Positions 61,611-64,000 of a DNA stretch of 64,000 nucleotides are shown in pieces. The translations under genes were made by a program, and so were the position numbers. Position 1 is the first letter of the stretch, and the number at the start of each line of letters is the position of its first letter. The stretch lies in contig JAIWNF010000020.1 of NCBI GenBank assembly GCA_025093555.1, positions 558,001 through 622,000 on the forward strand. Reading direction: 5' to 3'. The notes beneath the pieces were generated by a model. That model searched no databases. It saw only the letters and a program-made list of their open reading frames with translations, and was not told the origin of the DNA. The stretch comes from Circinella umbellata (taxonomy: Eukaryota; Mucoromycota; Mucoromycetes; Mucorales; Lichtheimiaceae).

Positions 61611-63049
61611 AAGCAGGATTTAGCAAGACGGAAAAAAAACGTGTTTCTATCTTATATTTTAAATGTAGATATTGTAGATTTTTATCTATAACCCAAAAAA
61701 AAGTCCTCTTTTCATTTATATATCAACTTTTTTTTATTTTTTCTTTGTTCACCCCTTTAAGTAACCCCCTTCGTATGTAAATCTTCTTTTTTAATCTTGT
61801 ACAATAACATGCTATATTTATATTTATATATATCTCCTGTCACAAAGATGAAAATATTTTGGTCACTAAATAATAATGCTGTTATGTCATGGTGATACAA
61901 AAGTTTTTTTGTAAATCTTTTTTATTTTATTTTTGTGTTGTATAACCTATTTTCTATTTTTTAGTATTTCATTGTTGTTATATATATGTGTATATATATC
62001 GGTTTATTGGTAAATGTATGACATGTATAAAAATTGGGTCTCGCCCAACGAAAAAAATCATTCATAAAAACCTTATCAAGTAGGAGAAAAGGGGCGGGGC
62101 CAGGGAATATCTCAATGTTCCAGGTCAATCCTTTATTGGTTTTTTTTTATAATAGTAAAAAAAAAAAACGACCCAGCTCTTTTCTTTAATTCTTTTATTT
62201 TATTGCGGAGCATAATTAGAAACAAAAAAAGGTACGATCCTCATTTTTATGTTTCTGTTTGATATATTTGTAACAACGAAATCATATGCGTCGATCCAGA
62301 TAATCATTTAGGGCAATAAAGAAATTTAGAAAAAAGAGGACAATATTAAGTTGTGGAAATAGTATAAAAAAAGATAAAAAAAAAAATAAGCGCTTAAGGC
62401 TTGGTATTGACAACCCGTTTTTATATAAGGGCTTAGTTAGATCTAGATCACACTATCAAATAAGTGGCTTTCAATAATAAAATAAATAACTTTAAAGAAT
62501 ATAGAAAGAGAACTTAAAGCAACTGTATATATTAGGAATGGTAACACACACAGAAAGTGGAGTATGAAGCGGGGCGTAGAATCAGCACAGTCTGGGTACA
62601 CTAAAGAGGAAACCTCATTTGTCGTACGCAAATGAACATGTATTTGTGCATGAGTGCTGTCAGGTTTTGTTTAATGTGGTTTGTGTGTGATAATAGTAAT
62701 ACAGTAATAGTTACGTGGCTATTTATATATATCGAGCCTTTCCCTCTTTCTCTCTTCTCTCTTTGTTTTTTCTTTCTTTCCCTCCCACATATTTCCATAA
62801 ATCTTTTTTATATTTGGTAGTCCCTCGTGGCGTCCCCCCACCGTAATCCTTTATAATATCTTTTTTTTTTACCTATTTCTCTCTCCCCCCTCGTTCACTT
62901 TCCTTTTCTTTTTATATTCTTTCTCTTTTTATATTCTTTTTCTTTTTTCTTTTTGAAAAAAAATCAATTTCTTTGTTTTTTTTACATCCTTTCCTTTTTA
63001 TATAATACTTCAACTTCTTTTCTCTTCATAATATATATATTAAATAATA
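61611..63049. other. Spacer between MscS channel and chitin synthase
   Basis: 1.44 kb, AT-rich. The last ~200 bp is strongly pyrimidine-rich, as expected of a highly transcribed fungal promoter/leader. ORFs at 62443, 62601 and 62632 are chance frames. Confidence 0.5.
62999..63005 (+). promoter_or_regulatory. TATA-like box of the chitin synthase gene
   Basis: TATATAA 45 bp upstream of the ATG, followed by a CT-rich leader. The position is short for a TATA box relative to the ATG but usual for short fungal leaders. Confidence 0.35.
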
Positions 63050-64000
63050 ATGCCACCAGGAGTGCATTATGAGGCGGCCAGTGGAGGCCCCCGAGGTCCA
63101 CCAGGTGGAGGAGGAGATTTCGCGTACGGTAACTCGACTACAAACAACTACAACACTGCAGCAGGAGGAAATGTATCATTAGGTCGAAAACAGACAACGT
63201 TAGGCCGTGCACCCACTCGACGTATGGTACCAGGTGCAAATGGTATTGCCAACGCCGGACAAAACATTCAACGTGGTCGCACTTTGATCCGTCCCGAACG
63301 ATATCAGGAACCACCACCTTTATTAACTGGTAAAAGTGAAAAGACTCGAAGTGCTTTTGATCCTTGGGTTATACTTTCGAGGATTGTTACTTTTTGGGCT
63401 TTGCCTAGTATGCTGAAAGCATTTTCAATGCCTGATAAGAGTATGCAACAAGCTTGGCGTGAAAAGATTACTTTATGTTTTCTTATTGCTTGTATGGGCG
63501 GTATTGTTGGTTTCATTACAGTAGGTCTCGCTACAGTTTTGTGTCCTCCAGATTCATCAAATAATTCCGCAAACTTCGCAGCTTATAACGATACCCTTCT
63601 AAGTGGTAAGGAAAAAGAGAGAAGGGGATGGAAAGGGGAAGGAGAATGATACAATGCGATTTTATTAATTGCTCTTTATTGTTATTTTTAAATCATGTTA
63701 TTTATAGCTAGTTTACTTGGTGTCAATGGTTGGGCTTTTAATGTATCTAGGGCTGAAGTAGCTGGTGGTGCTAACTTCTACGAATACACTGATGTACCTG
63801 GTACTGATATCACTGACTTTTTCCAACACGGCGCAACTATACCATCATGTCAAGATACCGGTAATCCAGCTGCCAATGCATTCACTGCTGTCACCTTTAA
63901 TCCATGCTCTGCTCCGGGAGGTAACGGTTGTTCATTAGGTGCAATGGACTCAAGCACTTATCAGCAATTCAACATCGACAACACAACACGACGAGTCGGT
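63050..64000 (+). CDS. Chitin synthase (class IV/V-like), 5' part
   Basis: Membrane glycosyltransferase polymerising GlcNAc into cell-wall chitin; only the N-terminal region is in the window. Exon 1 is 63050-63605 and exon 2 runs from 63708 past the end; they join in phase (LLS-A-SLLGVNGWAFNV). The Gly/Pro-rich leader (HYEAASGGPRGPPGGGG) is disordered. RPERYQEPPPLL, DPWVILSRIVTFWALPSML and the first membrane helix (CFLIACMGGIVGFITVGLATV) follow, then the start of a luminal/extracellular domain with VNGWAFNVSR. That layout matches division 2 (Chs3/class IV) chitin synthases. The catalytic QxxRW and EDR motifs lie outside, so the class is inferred from the N-terminus only. Confidence 0.82.

Overview
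The window is nuclear DNA of a filamentous fungus, most likely an early-diverging one (Mucoromycota, perhaps Mucorales). The grounds are compact intron-rich protein genes with short GT-AG introns (about 50-250 nt), very AT-rich spacers full of A/T homopolymers, and a gene set that includes a chitin synthase, a fungal-type inositol hexakisphosphate kinase, VTC1, an EF-hand MscS channel and Ded1. The phylum call is inference. No tRNA, rRNA or CRISPR array was recognised.

Layout. 1-3 kb: the 3' part of an unidentified gene, then anthranilate phosphoribosyltransferase (TRP4) on the minus strand. 4.9-17 kb: three tandem minus-strand sugar-transporter paralogs. Their exon maps are nearly identical and all three contain the same 3-nt microexon. 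17-23.8 kb: mostly non-coding, with VTC1 and a few small or decayed ORFs. 23.8-26.7 kb: a complete two-gene PIF/Harbinger (Pong-like) DNA transposon with perfect 26-bp terminal inverted repeats and TAA target duplications. 28.5-29.9 kb: phosphatidylinositol synthase (PIS1). 33.9-40.4 kb: a Bem3-like PX-PH-RhoGAP gene followed by an inositol hexakisphosphate kinase with a GC-AG intron. 40.8-41.7 kb: eIF3 subunit k. 42.4-45.8 kb: a zone of decayed coding sequence. 45.9-49.7 kb: a small coiled-coil protein and the Ded1/DDX3 RNA helicase. 49.7-52.7 kb: non-coding, with a MITE-like repeat. 52.7-54.6 kb: eIF2 gamma. 55.8-61.6 kb: a homeodomain factor and an EF-hand MscS-type channel, divergently transcribed. 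63 kb to the end: the 5' part of a chitin synthase.

Most genes are unrelated housekeeping functions and not a cluster. Possible themes are translation initiation (eIF3k, Ded1, eIF2 gamma) and inositol/polyphosphate metabolism (PIS1, IP6K, VTC1, since VTC complexes respond to the inositol pyrophosphates made by IP6K). I see no evidence that these genes are co-regulated.

Multi-exon CDS entries give the overall span, with exon coordinates in the evidence. Exons were joined by eye from splice-site consensus, reading frame and family knowledge. For every gene labelled 'sums to whole codons' the exon lengths add up to a multiple of three.
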